DNA of 64,000 nt from Drosophila pseudoobscura (lineage: Eukaryota > Arthropoda > Insecta > Diptera > Drosophilidae): positions 20,221,001 to 20,285,000 of the forward strand of contig NC_046683.1 in assembly GCF_009870125.1 (NCBI RefSeq). The letters run 5' to 3'. The notes under the pieces were generated by a model. That model had not been told where the DNA came from, did no database searches, and saw only the letters and a program-made list of their open reading frames with translations. Positions 21,192 through 33,014 of this stretch are shown piece by piece (positions within the stretch are counted from its first letter, which is position 1; the number at the start of each line of letters is the position of its first letter). Position numbers and translations under genes: made by a program.

Positions 21192-21895
21192 TGTGAGGCC
21201 CAGCGCCAGGAAGACCAAGCGCCGGCGCCACAAACACCAAAACAACATCACTAGAAACACCAAGACAAGCCATGAAGATTAGAAAATAAGTATTAGTAGG
21301 ATAAGTAGAACATAAGCGACAAATACATGAAGACCTGCCACAGAAGAAAGAAATATAAATAAACAAACAACCACAGCTGACCGCCCCAAGTGTGACCATA
21401 ACCCAAGCTCCAACGGGCACACTATCAGCCGGTCCGTACAAACGCGTTAGGGCCCCCTCAGCACAACGCGCTAGGGACAGACCGTAAGATCAGCCGCGTC
21501 TCGGAAATAAAAGGGGCTCCGCCAGAGCGATCAGCATCAGTTCGGCTCCGGCCAGTGGAGAGGTAAGCATCAGTAGCAGCCACCAGAAGCCTCAGCGATC
21601 CTCCCATCCTCCTCGGAGCGCATTAAACCTCCGCCACCTTTCCTCTCCTCGGAGCGCATTAAACCTCCGCAACATTATTTCTCCTCGGTGCGCATTAACC
21701 CTCCACAACACCCGCACAACTACCAAACTTTGTACCATTAAGAACAATAAAAATAACTCTATCTCTTTTATTACCGATCCAAGCCCGCCTTATTCTTGAA
21801 CCACGAGACTCTCTTTCAGCTACCACACCCAGAGATCAAACAAATTTCTGTGGAACCCGGCGCGACGAGCATACCCCGGCCGAAGCACCGTCACA
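21192..21895 (+). repeat. 3' LTR, 704 bp
   Basis: Starts TGTGAGGCCC and ends GTCACA, followed by the target duplication ACAG. It keeps a core promoter at 21505-21542 that the 5' LTR has lost, and has fewer minisatellite units. Confidence 0.9.
21505..21542 (+). promoter_or_regulatory. LTR core promoter: TATA-like box and initiator
   Basis: AATAAAAG (about 21506) lies about 33 bp upstream of TCAGTT (21537-21542), the Drosophila initiator consensus. This arrangement is missing from the 5' LTR. In the 3' LTR it would drive transcription out into the hAT-2 remnant. Confidence 0.55.
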
Positions 21896-23080
21896 ACAGA
21901 ATTAAAAATGAGTGTACCGTCTCTAATATTAATAAAATGTGTTTGCCACTCTATCCAATTGGCAGCCAACCACTCCTACAAAAAAATTTTCCCAGATCAT
22001 TTGGAATTTCTTATAGCGGAAACGTACTCATGGTTTGCAAAAAGCTCTTTGAGGCAAATGAGCATTAAAAAATTATATGAATGTATAAATAATGGGCAGG
22101 TATATAGTATGTTTGTGTGTAGTTTCATTGCCAATCGTGTTCGTCAAATCAATGTAAATGTATTAACTGTTAAATGCAATGTTCGTCTTAAATTTTTGTA
22201 AGTAGACTAATCTGTTGGATTTTATAATATCCATAAATTTCACCGTAAAAATTCCAAAAGTAAGCGATACGCGATGGCTATCTATTGAAGCTGCTGTATG
22301 CAGAATCGAGGAGCAGTGGGATGAGCTTAAGGTAGGGCACCTCGCCCTAGCTGCGACCGTCGAAAGATGCCACAAGGCAAAAATTTTAAATGAACTATTT
22401 TCTGACGAAAAAAATAAGCTTTACCTCTTATTTTTGAAACCAATATTTAATAGTATGCAACATTTGAATAAACTATTTCAAAGTGAGCAAGCTGAATCCT
22501 CAAAAATACTATCTGAGATAGTAACAAGCATCGATTTCCTCAAAAATAAAATAATACCGCCTGATGCAAAGATTGATGTCTTGAAAAATTACTTGGATGA
22601 ATTTGCTTTGTCTTCATTATATATGGGATATTTATTTGAAAAGGAAATTAAAGAGAAAAATTATAATAATGAAGTTAACGAATTCAGAGAGAGGGCAAGG
22701 ATTTTATAAAGGAGCTAATTATCCAACTCAGAGAAAGGTAAGCTTCAATTGGATTTGATATTAAAAAGAAATAATAATCTGCTGCTTAATTTCAGTCTTC
22801 CAGATAATTTTGAGACATTACAAATACTGCAAGTTTTTGCAGCAGAAAATGTACTCAAACATAATAAAAATCATAATGATCTCATTTCCATATTGGGACA
22901 CTTTAACTATAAGAATATAGATGGAATTCTTGCCCAATATGGCAAAATTCAATTAGTCCCTTGGCAAAGTACAGATGACACGATACAATTTTGGTCAGAA
23001 TTACTGACTTATAAAACTTTTAAGTCTACCGTGGTCAAATGCTGCTATTGTAGCGAACCCATACATGTACATATGTAATA
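21896..23080 (+). pseudogene. hAT-2 transposase, 3' half
   Basis: Resumes the hAT-2 frame after the gypsy insertion with ELKMSVPSLILIKCVCHSIQ, the segment that normally follows the TDNA motif. A probable intron (about 22099-22240) precedes VSDTRWLSIEAAV (hAT tryptophan motif). A long helical region with EFRERARDFIKEL follows, with a second probable intron (GTAAGC...TTTCAG at about 22738-22796). The last recognisable segment is WSELLTYKTFKSTVVK. The dimerisation domain and right terminus are missing, so the copy is truncated at about 23080. Family: hAT, ZBED5/SCAND3-like by recall. Confidence 0.8.
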
Positions 23081-23090
23081 CTCTGTTATA

Positions 23091-23560
23091 TATATAAACT
23101 ATTGTTTATGTTACACATTCCATCTGAACAACAACATGATCTGCCTCTTGGGCGCGGATCAGCTAGCTGCCCAAACTGCTGATCAATCTTTTCCCTAAAA
23201 CACAGGCATTTGAAAAGATATACATATGGTTTACATTTGCCGGTAAGGGTTTTCTCTTGAATCTATGTTGCCTTTCATTTAAAGATATGCTGTATATAAA
23301 TATATAATATAGAGCATATATATACATATATGTATAGATGTAGGAAACAAAGGAAAGAGAGAGACACGAAGCGGTTGTGTCGTCGGGATAGAGCAGTAAT
23401 CGGCTCTGAGAGAGCCGATAGCGAGAGAGAGAGATCACTCAGTTGTCAGTTCAGCCACGCATCAGACGTACACGCATATAATTACTCACAAACATACTTA
23501 ATGTAAAACTTGGAGCTGTTATAATTTTAAGTCCAACATACTTATCAAATAAATGTTACT
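23091..23560 (+). mobile_element. Possible solo LTR or LTR fragment
   Basis: A non-coding block beginning TGTTATATAT at about 23084-23091. It contains TCAGTTGTCAGTTC (initiator-like, about 23438) and an AATAAA signal near 23550 before CATCAAGCA. These are LTR-like features, but no partner LTR or target duplication could be verified. Part of it (23339-23385) recurs inverted at 24036-24085. Confidence 0.3.
23339..23385 (+). repeat. Inverted repeat arm 1
   Basis: The first 36 bp are the exact reverse complement of 24050-24085, and the rest matches less well. The arms are about 650 bp apart. Confidence 0.8.
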
Positions 23561-23978
23561 CGTTGCCATCAAGCAACTTAAACTAATCCATAGCTCTATA
23601 AAAAACATCAGCCATATTGTTTAAACGGCTATTTTTTCGGGCGTGTGATTTCCTATCGTTTTTATAGGAAGTCTCGACCATGCTCTCGTTGAATACGGAC
23701 GCGTCCCAACATCGCTGTGCAAGACTGTGAAAAAACAATAAAAACGGACAAGCCCACTCAGTGGCAAAAAACAACTCTATCGTCTTACTTGTGCGAAAAC
23801 TTTTAAGCGCGCGGTACTAGTGAGACTAAGCGTCGCTCGGGTTCCTAAGCGCGCGGTACTCGTGTGGCTACTGCCGCTCGCGTCACCAAAGCCAGCGCGA
23901 CCTACAGTCAGTGCACGCACTTTCTGATCAGATCATAAAATCGTCTGGGCTAAACGTCCAAATCTACCTGTCACTAAA

Positions 23979-25440
23979 ATGGAATTACGTTCATTAAAGT
24001 CCCTTGTTAAAGATTCTTGTAGCATAAACGAAAAACGACGAAAACACGACCGCTTCGTGTCTCTCTCTTTCCTTTGTTTCCTACATAAATAAAACCGCAA
24101 CTGCTGATCTAACGAGTTCTGCTACTGCCTCAGCACCTAAAGTCCAGCTCACTTCAGAACTGACTATAATAAACTCAACGCGAAAGCAAATCAACGACCA
24201 ACGTGCTACGGAAGGTCCACAAAACAATGTCCCAAACCGTGCCCCACCGCCAACTGCTGACTCTCATGTTCTCTGGCAGGACAGAGGAGCTCCTGTAGCT
24301 GGAAGTATCCCAAAAAGAAAACCGCACTCAACTGAATGCAGTCCCCCAAGTGGTCAAAACCCTACTACCTCAAACTACTATGCTATACTACGTGCGGACC
24401 TCAGCACTCATAATGCAATCCTCTGCCTCCTCCAATCATCATACCCGGTGTTAACGATATCACAATGTTCTGGTCAATTTTGGATACCTTGGCAAGCCCC
24501 GAAAATTATCGAATAAAAACAAGTACTGGAGGACAAATTAGAATCCTATGCAAAGACAAATCAAACACTTACCGCAAAATTGCGTCCGCACTGATGGCTA
24601 AAGGCGTTCTCTGCCAGTTGAAAGAAGAACGGTTATATAAAGTAGTAATCAATCATCTTCACCACTCCACTCCAATTGATTTTATTGAGCAAGATCTCAT
24701 GGCCAAGGAGCTATCGCCCGATTCATCCACAATCCACTTAACAGGGCGACAAAGAAACAGCTTAGCCTATTTTTCGTGGACTTAGAGCCAAATGAAAATA
24801 ACAAAAAGATATTCAAATTATCAGACCTCTGCAGACAAAAGGTACTTGTTGAGCAGCCACAACGTCATCAAGAGATATCAATTTGAACACACTAAAAGAT
24901 ATTGCAACAAAAAATTTTTTTCTGTTAAATGTGAGGTCCGCGTGCCACCAAAGAATGCTCAAAGCCAAAAGACGTCGAGCCTAAGTGTGTCAACTGTCTT
25001 GGCGCCCATACTGCCAATTATACAGGCTGTAGGGTCTACCAAAAGCTTCTATTGAAATTGTACCCACAAACAACACAGTCAAAACTGGGAAACACTCATC
25101 AGGCGGAACCTAGGGGAAAGAATACGTCCGGGCGCACCCAGACAAACTCTCGCTCGCTCTCTACATGCAGCACACAGAGGGATATGCCACACAACGATAT
25201 GCTGATTTCCCAGCCAAAAAATAAGAAAAAACATATATCTTACGCTTAAGTCGCTGGAGGAGCCCAGCATCGATCAAGGAGTATAGCAAGAGAACCAGAG
25301 CCACCCCACAACACGCCTCTCGAGAACAAGCTAATGAATCTTGCAGATAAGCTAGACCAATTCATACTAATGCAAAACAGGCTCATGAAAAGTTCAGATC
25401 CTCAACATTCTCTCAGCCAATAGCCTCTCAAAATGCCTTA
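23979..25440 (+). pseudogene. Jockey-clade LINE ORF1 (gag-like), broken
   Basis: The likely start is the ATG at 23979. Later frames contain GGQIRILCKDKSNTYRKIAS, EERLYKVVINHLHHSTPIDF and LAYFSWT-type text, close to the pre-knuckle domain of Jockey-clade gag proteins. A cysteine-rich remnant follows (CEVRVPPKNAQSQK...CVNCLGAHTANYTGC, about 24930-25035), equivalent to the zinc knuckles. At least three frameshifts or stops break the ORF. The inverted repeat arm at 24036-24085 lies inside its N-terminus, so the start may have been altered by insertion. Telomeric (TART-like) or dispersed Jockey families are both possible. Confidence 0.65.
24036..24085 (-). repeat. Inverted repeat arm 2
   Basis: Core 24050-24085 is the exact reverse complement of 23339-23374. 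It lies within the decayed LINE ORF1. Confidence 0.8.
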
Positions 25441-25449
25441 CCATATATG

Positions 25450-26115
25450 TAGGTCTTTGGAATGCGTCGGGCATAGCCAACAAAAGCCTAGAGCTCAAAA
25501 GCTTCATTACAACGAATCAAATCGATATAATGCTTCTCTCGGAAACGCACTTCTGCAGCAGAGAAACATTCAAACTAATAGGATATGAACTCTACACTGA
25601 AAATCATCCCTCCGATAGTTACAGAGGAGTATCTGCTATTCCCATCCGCAGCAGCCTCAAGCACTTCCCAATCAACCCCATTAAAGATGGCCAAATTCAA
25701 GCCGCCTACATGGTGCTAAGCACCTCTCTAGGAGAAATACCTATCTCTGCTATCTGCTGTCCTCCTGCTTCCTTATGGATAAGTTCTCAGTTTCGCTCTT
25801 TATTATCTAGTTTTGGGCCAAAATACATTGCAGCTGTGGACTGGAATGCGAAGCACCGATGGTGGGGAAACACTCGCTCCTGCCCTAGAGGTCGCGAAAT
25901 CCACGACTATGTAGTCTCAAGTGGAGCCGACATACGACTTCAACAGATCGCCCTGGATTTCGCTATCTACAAAGGCGATCCCTGCACATAAAAGCGAACT
26001 TCGAGCTTCCTTTTGATCACTTACCGCTTCGCATTGAAATGCACTCATCCGCTGTCGACTACCCTACTAAACAGAAGCTCCTGCACAGTCGAGCAAACAT
26101 TAATATCTTCCAATT
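25450..26115 (+). pseudogene. LINE ORF2 endonuclease domain, 3'-truncated
   Basis: Reads as an APE-type endonuclease: GLWNASGIANKSLEL at the start, QIDIMLLSETHFCS with the catalytic glutamate, DWNAKHRWWGN (aspartate/asparagine motif), and a decayed PFDHLPLRI histidine motif at about 26010-26040. A stop or frameshift occurs near 25991. The similarity ends at about 26115 before any reverse transcriptase, so the copy lacks its catalytic polymerase. 3' truncation is less usual than 5' truncation for LINEs and suggests a later deletion or insertion. Confidence 0.7.
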
Positions 26116-28190
26116 TTTTAACTTAATTTGAATCTTAAATTTTCAATTTTATTTGTCTCGGGTTTATGATGTTCATAAAATGATAATTTTAACTTATACT
26201 TTTTCAAAAAGCGTCTAACCAATAGCAAATCTTCTGAAATATATACATCTGGCATGATGTAAAATAAAATCATATTTTCAATATCATGATAGGTTATGTG
26301 TAAGTAAATTTTTCCATAAGTGAAAAAAAGTGAGCCGCTGACACTACGGAGGTTTTATGGTAAAAGTGTATATTTTTTTATGTTTCGGAATGGCTCTCAC
26401 AATATTAACGGCGCTGCCCGTGTCGAACATAACTGAAAGCGGAAAATACTCAAATAACAGGTACAAATTTTAATGACTTTGCTTTGGTTTTAGCTTACGC
26501 TTTCGTTAAGATTTTTTCAGATGTATCTAATACGGCTCCAAATCGGTGCAATATTTCGAGTAATGAAATGAAGCATTTCCATGTTAAAAAAATAGTCGAA
26601 AACTAGCAGGACCCAAACAAAAAAATGTACAGCATTATTGGTACAGTTGATCAACAAGGGCGGAACTCATTTTGTGACGGAGTGAAGTCGCATCAATAAA
26701 GGCTCGAGTGTGCGGAGAGCCGCACACCGTACAATTTTCAGAGCCACGATCAAAACTGGCCAGTCTAGAACGCTTGGAAGCATTTGAAGACTCTTTCAAA
26801 GGAGAGCAGGCTTTCCATAACGTGGTAAGAAATTTGAACATGCTCTGAGTAAGTATCCTGTCTTATCTCTTAGACAATGAAAAAATTTTGATAAGTTTAT
26901 AAGGAGCTCCTGGCGACCGATTATAAACGATGATACACAGTGGGCGAAATAGCCGATCTGGCGAAATTCATGTTAAATTTGTTTGTTAGATTCGATTACC
27001 AATACACTAGTTATCGATATTATTGATCGATATTCGATCGACTGGTGCGACTGGTGCGATATAATTAACTCTTTCGCTTTGTCGTCATGCACCTGGATGA
27101 CCACTAGCTCATAAAGAACGCATCGGCTGATGTATTGACCGTCGCTTTCCGTCTTCCAGAAAGCCGACCAGGTTGGCACTCTCCTCGCCAAGCTCTCTGA
27201 ACGCTTGACAGGATCCGCGTTAGACAGGAAAAAAAGAAATCTGTGCCTGCACACCCAACTGAATGGGGACGCGCCATGGAGCGCTCTTGGAGACCTGCCA
27301 GGATTTTAGTGGGACGGAGGCAGCCGGAGCATTAGCCTACCAGCCGATTCATCAAGATTTTATTCTTACTAAAGTGGTAGAATACTGCGCCCGTCTAAAC
27401 TGGCTATACTGGTCTCGGCCTTGATGCCGTTTTTGTCGCTTCCTGCGACAGGCAGCAGCTCGCCGTTGTGGTTGCTGATGGTAGGCTCCACTATCTTAAG
27501 CACCCTTCACTCTTTGTGTGCTCCGTCTCTGCAATAGTAACGGGCCCAAAAACTTTACTTTGCCACTGTAGCATGGTGGCGCCCTCTGTCGGGACACCTA
27601 ACCTCTCTCGGCAAAGTACAGATGAAACTTTAAAGCTGTAGTGCTCATGGTTGGCAGAAATATAAGAAACATAAACTTGGATGTAGTTTTCTTCCAATTA
27701 AGATATTGATTGTCGACTAGGCGGGAAATTTAAAGACATTACGTTTTTACTTACGATTCGCGATTTGTGCAGCACAATCAGCTGTTGCGAAAGAAGATTG
27801 ACTCGATCGTTCTAAATAGAGCGAGAAGGGGTTCTTGAAAGGCTCAGCGATTTGTCTCTTCCTTTTGGATTTTACAAGCGCACCTGAACAGACCTTTTTG
27901 TCTTAAATCAAAGAACTCACGCGAATAAAACCAAAAAATATATGTAAAGCAAAAGACCCGACCATTAATTTGAATCGCAAAGTATTGAAGGCATGCGTGG
28001 ACAGTTTTAAATAATTCCCGGTATTAATCCATCTATCTGTCTGTCTATCTATAATCCATCCGCCATCTATTGGGTGCGCTTCGTCACCGTGGGCTGCCCA
28101 TATTATTTGTTTTGGCTGACGTTTTAATCGGCCTTTTCCTACCACTGTCATTTTTACAAATCCAAAAGAAAAAGGGAAGAAAGATGGGGT
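26116..28190. other. 2-kb stretch with no recognised element
   Basis: No polymerase, transposase or host-protein motifs were recognised on either strand. Short frames around 26635-26841 and 27491-27697 on the minus strand include Cys/His residues but no known domain. A purine run at about 28167-28188 precedes the LTR-like block at 28191. Confidence 0.35.
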
Positions 28191-28729
28191 GAGGCCTTGA
28201 TTTCCGGGGGAAGCAGCTCGCTCTCTCCTCGTGGTATCTGAACAGTACGGACGTACTTATCCAGCTCTAAAAAAAAAAAGGTAAAATCAAATAAAAGTTC
28301 TCGGGAGATCAGCACGATCCGCCGGCCTTTCGAAGGCAAGACCCCATCCACACAGAAGAGAAACCAATCCCCGATCCACTGTGCAGAGGATGGTGCGAAT
28401 TTTCCGACGATCGCCCCAAAGCGGGCCACCGTAGAGTTGGGAAGCTCCACCTAAAGCCCCAACGCCATCCACCACAGCGAGCCCTTCAGCAGTTCCCGAG
28501 CCTCAGCGCCGACAGGGAGCGGTCCCTAAGCCATTTCCGAGCTTTAGCGCCGGCAGCAAGCGAGCTCTTCGCCGCCCCAACGCGAGCCGTCGCGACCGAG
28601 AGTGGGCCATCCAGCCACCGGGCCAAGAGCCCTAAATAAAAAGTGACAAGTGATCTTCCCTGCTAATGACAAGGAAAAACCAGACTCGTCCAAAGAAAAA
28701 GAGACGCTGTCCCGAATTTTTTGTTGTCA
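28191..28729 (+). mobile_element. LTR-like block ending at the tandem-array boundary
   Basis: Begins TGAGGCC after a purine-rich run and ends TTGTTGTCA, giving TG...CA borders of 539 bp. There is an AATAAA at about 28634. The right edge is exactly the first base of array unit A. It is not obviously similar to the BEL LTR that precedes units B to D. No second copy was found in the window, so the call is tentative. Confidence 0.3.
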
Positions 28730-31266
28730 CCGTGCTTCGCCCTAACCTAAAAGTCAGATCATGGCATGGGCGGGTTAAGTGAATTAAACAAACCCCAACG
28801 GAACGGGTAGAACTCGTATGAACCTCTTTGTGGCCCATTGTGCACTTACTCCCAAAGAACATATGTGCGCTTGTTAGGCCATTGACCCCTTTGTGCCCGT
28901 GAAACGAAACCAGCTGCTTGGAGCTCTTTCCGTGCCCACACCTTGGTCTATGTATCAAGACCTACCCCAACGAACATGAATAAACGAATAAATAATATAA
29001 ATATAAATTAAATATGGAATAATTTGATTTATGCACTATATAGCAAAGTCCCTAAACAAAACGAAAAGAAGATCAAAATAATCCGGTGTTAGCCGTGGTC
29101 ATGCGTGTCCATGTGTGTGTGCTCTCTCTCTAAAGCTTACAGGTATTCCCCTCGCAGAAAGATCTTTTGGGCGTGGCCGGAACATGAAAGTACGTAAGGG
29201 AACACACTCCCAGTTATCCTTTATAAACTTTTAACATAAAGAGACAAAAACCATACATGCCCGGTCGCCCGTGTTCTTTGATTTTCCCTTAATTATGTTG
29301 GGGCTTTATTGTTGTAAAGAGGCCTTAAGCCAACGAAAAGCTCAAGAGCTTTTAAAGCTTTAAGCTTTAGCGCAGATCAGCGGAAGCAGGTGCTTCACAC
29401 CTATGCGACTGTGATTAGTTACCTTTACTTTTTGCATTAATACGAAAATAACGAAAATGATGAAATCTTAAATTACTAAAGTTCGTAGTTAAATATTCAT
29501 GAAATTATTCCCAGTACCCTACTATGTGTTTTTGTGATCATACATATTATTCATATTATTTAAAATTATTATTATTATATTTTTAATTCTCTTATTGCCC
29601 TAGGTTATACTCATCCCTTAATTATATATAATTTTCTTTCTACCCATGTACTTAGCTTTAGGCCCTATCGTTAAAAAGAAAAATTGTCAATGACTTGGAA
29701 ATGATTTGTTTAGGAGCCATGCAGGGATCGATGAGGGAGAGTGGGGTATGACCCCAGGCGAGAAAAGGGATCATCCATAAGCCATATTTACTCCGGAATT
29801 AGGATGATCAAGGTTGGGAGGGCCATGGCTGTTGCATCCAACACCAGCACAGCTACCCGTCGGTTCGGATATGCATGGCGGAGGTCAACTTCCCGTTCCC
29901 TTTAACTCCTTTGTCCCTTCTAATTCCCGAGCCTCCCCAGCCTCCTCATCGTCCTTCCCCAACCCCCTGACACTAGTCTTACGGTCATATGCAACGTATT
30001 GCACGCGAACAAAAATAGTAAGATAAGGCATCGACGCGAGCACGTAAAGGAAAGGACCAGTATAGGAACCCCCCCCATACTACTGACCATACAGCCGGAG
30101 CCAGCGCGTGCACCAGTCCTGCCCGATACACCCCCGACCAGCTCGAGTGGCACCGCCACACACAACAATCGTTGTAGGTGATATGCTACAGAATTTAAAA
30201 GAAAACACATGGACTTTCAAAAAAATATTCTTCAATAGTTTCGGATGGCCAGGGCGTTTCCAACCAGTGTTTTTGTTCACAACGAGCAATACAAGGAGAC
30301 GGAACAATTACGGTTCTAAAGAAAATGTGAGAAACAAGGAATATCTCTCTCTGCAAGGAAAAAAACAAATTCTGACATAACCTTTCCTTAAAAATCAGAT
30401 CCGTTTTCTTCAATGGCAGGAAAACCCTGGAAAAGTGGCTAGGCTTCCCGACGCAACATTCTTTGGCAGACCAGCAGCCGCAGCAACGCGAATTTTGCGC
30501 AGTCTGGGTCTGTTCGATTGTCAGGAGCGGGTGAGCGGGGTCAACGACCGGAGCAGAACTTCGGGAGAAAGAAAGGCTGGAGACAAAAAGAAAGAAAGCA
30601 GAGCGCAGGCGAGGGCATGCCGGCAGAATTTTGCTACTTCAGTTCGATTTCGGGAATGTAGTTTGGGTTTAACTAAACGTTAAAATCAGTTAAAGTTAAA
30701 ATATCGAAAATCAAAAACAAATTCAAGATCACAAACAGATTCACAACCGGACAAAAAAAAAGAACAAGTGAAAATTAACTGTAACATGCAAACTGTGTGC
30801 AAGAAGATCTTAAATGATTTGTGAAACAACCAGAACAACAATGTAACACGACACAAATACTCTATCAGGCAAAACACAAAATTAAAACACAAAAACATCT
30901 AACTACCACCGATCTTCGAGAAGGCCTTCGTCGAGTGCTTGGGTGAGTCTCAACAAAGAAAGTCAAGAAAGAGAAACAAAAAAATAAAATAACTATGTAA
31001 AATCAATTGAAACACAGCACGAGCGTCGAAGAGACATACCCTTCTTTGCAAGAAAGAGTATGCGTTTGAGCGACGCGTAGAAGAAAAAGAGTGTGGAGAG
31101 AGAGAACGATGCAAGCAGCAAAGCCTTTACTCCGATTCTCACGGTGTTTGTTTTGATTATTGCGTTTGCTGACTTCTTCGTCTCGTTGGTGGTTGAATAA
31201 GGAAACATTTGCATTTCATCTTTATACGTACATGTACATACATACATATATGTACATATGTATGTA
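28730..31266 (+). other. Leader segment of unit A, non-coding
   Basis: No protein recognised. A possible splice donor (GGTGAGT) occurs at about 30941. Relative to B it keeps extra stretches at about 29270-29545, 30070-30318 and 30563-30667. If the BEL LTR that precedes units B to D is their 5' LTR, this is a long BEL 5' leader; otherwise its identity is unknown. Confidence 0.4.
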
Positions 31267-32212
31267 AGCACGTCGGCATAAGTATTTTGACAAAAATTAT
31301 GCACTGCATATTTGGTTGTAACTTTTTATTTTTTTTAACTAGAAAGTATACATATTTATTTTTCGTAGATAGGTATTATATTAAGCTTATAAAAATATGT
31401 ACAAAAAGTATGATAAGTGCGTTTATTCTGAAACTAAAATTAATTATTCGTAAACAGACTGTGGCATAAGTATTTTGACATTTTATAAAATGTGAAAAAA
31501 AAACATAAACGAATGGAACGAAGTAACTTTTTATAATGAATCAGTAAAATATATCCCGTTGCCTCTATCACCTTTTGCAACCGTCTCGTGACTGATTCCA
31601 CTAAGCTGTGGATATAAGACAATGGAATTTCTCTCCAGAGCGATTTCACCTCAGAGATTGTACCCTCACGGTTCCTTGTGAAATCTGCAGTCCGGTTCCT
31701 TTTTATGTACGACTAGAGATTCACAATAATGATTAAATATGGGCTCTGCGGCGGCCAGTCCAAAGTATTAACCCCAATGTCCTTCAAGAATTGGGTAACG
31801 ACTTTAGCTTTATGGCACGGGGCGTTGTCCTGTTGGAATGTAAAGGACCCCAATCAAATTATCTGCAGAGGGGAAAGCGTGATCGTTTAACACTTCCAAA
31901 TATTTCTCTTTATTCATGCTGCCATCTACAGGCACTAAATTTCCCAAGCCATTGTAGGCGACGCATCCCCAAAACATTACGGTCCCACCTCCATGGCTCG
32001 CTCTTTCACATATGGGTGCCACTTTTTTGCGACGTTCTTTCAGAATTCTTGCGAAAACTTTCTTTTTTGAGCCGTGAAACTGGAAAGCACTTTCATCGCT
32101 CCATAAAACATTTTGCCAAAATGAAAATGGTTTGCCGATACATTTTTTGGCAAACTCAAGGCGCTTTAGCTTATTACGCTGAGTTATTTGAGGTATAGCT
32201 CTGGCAATATAC
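31267..32212 (-). pseudogene. Truncated Tc1-like transposase (unit A)
   Basis: Minus-strand remnant of a Tc1/mariner element, from its terminal repeat (CACGTCGGCATAAGTATTTTG) at 31269 to the point where the GC-rich LTR element begins. It encodes the C-terminal two thirds with the GGGTVMFWGC and GLGNLVPVDGSM stretches. The catalytic region is frameshifted near 31845 and the N-terminal half is missing. Confidence 0.85.
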
Positions 32213-33014
32213 TGTGAGGAACCATGGTTCCCACAGGCCGAGTGCGACCAAAAGCACAGTCGGATAAAGGCTGACGGCTGGCCGGATAAGGCGAAGGTCA
32301 GTCCAGATACCCACGGTTATCCGGATGCGGCGAAGAGGCCAAGGGCCTCGAGAGGAGAAGTGCCCTGCTCTCGGAGAGAGAGACACGCGAGAGGCAAAGG
32401 AAACGGCGGGATCGGGCCGGCAGTAATCTGACGCATGACCAAATAAGGGCATGGGATCACGCCACCGGCCAGGCCCCGTTACGAAGCCCGTGGAAACCAG
32501 GAGACGGCGATGGAAAACTACCGACGCCGAGCCGGGGCCTGGCAAGGGGCTATAAAAGGAGGCTGCGGCGTCGAAGCGGGGCTCTTTCTCGTGGATAAGT
32601 GATTGCGCGCGCACGTTGAAACGCGGTTCGAAACGCAGGAGTGATACTCGGTACGAAATAAAGAAGTGTAGTGAAGTGTAGCAGCATGCAGACAGGCCCC
32701 GCCTGCCCCCCAGAGTAAGTCTAAATTAAGTGAAGATCCCCGTACGCCGGCGGGAGCTAGGAGGGGAGTGCGAGACGTGGAGTGCGGATTTGAGTGGCGG
32801 ACCAAAGCAATAGCGGAGGTCAACTTGCCCCAATCAGTAGCCTCGACGCTGCCACACCCGACGAGAGCCCACGCGTGGTGGAGATCGGTAGTTAAGAGAA
32901 ATTGTAACACCTAGCCCTGCGTACCAGCTCGAGCGCGAGGAGCAAAGGGCGAGCAGGAGTAGGTCCCCGGAGCTGCAGCTATTGGCCTCACCGCTAGTGT
33001 CAACCGCGGGATCC

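Larger units (their letters stand above)
12536..21895 (+). mobile_element. 9.4-kb gypsy-superfamily LTR retrotransposon
   Basis: LTRs lie at 12536-13423 and 21192-21895 with TGTGAC...GTCAC(A/T) ends. The target duplication is ACAG (12532-12535 and 21896-21899). The gene order is gag, protease, RT, RNase H, integrase, which is gypsy-type, and no envelope gene is seen. The 3.07-kb hAT-3 element (15494-18559) lies within pol, so the retrotransposon itself is about 6.3 kb. Removing it with one ACAG restores the hAT-2 frame across the insertion point, which confirms both boundaries. Confidence 0.9.

Noticed and set aside
26973..27254. Possible host gene fragment on the minus strand
   Set aside because: Frames are interrupted and no family could be named. 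Kept as unrecognised DNA.
29814..30026. Conserved 70-residue frame in every array leader
   Set aside because: Conservation simply reflects recent duplication of the unit. Pro/Ser-rich text without a domain, and no evidence of coding constraint.
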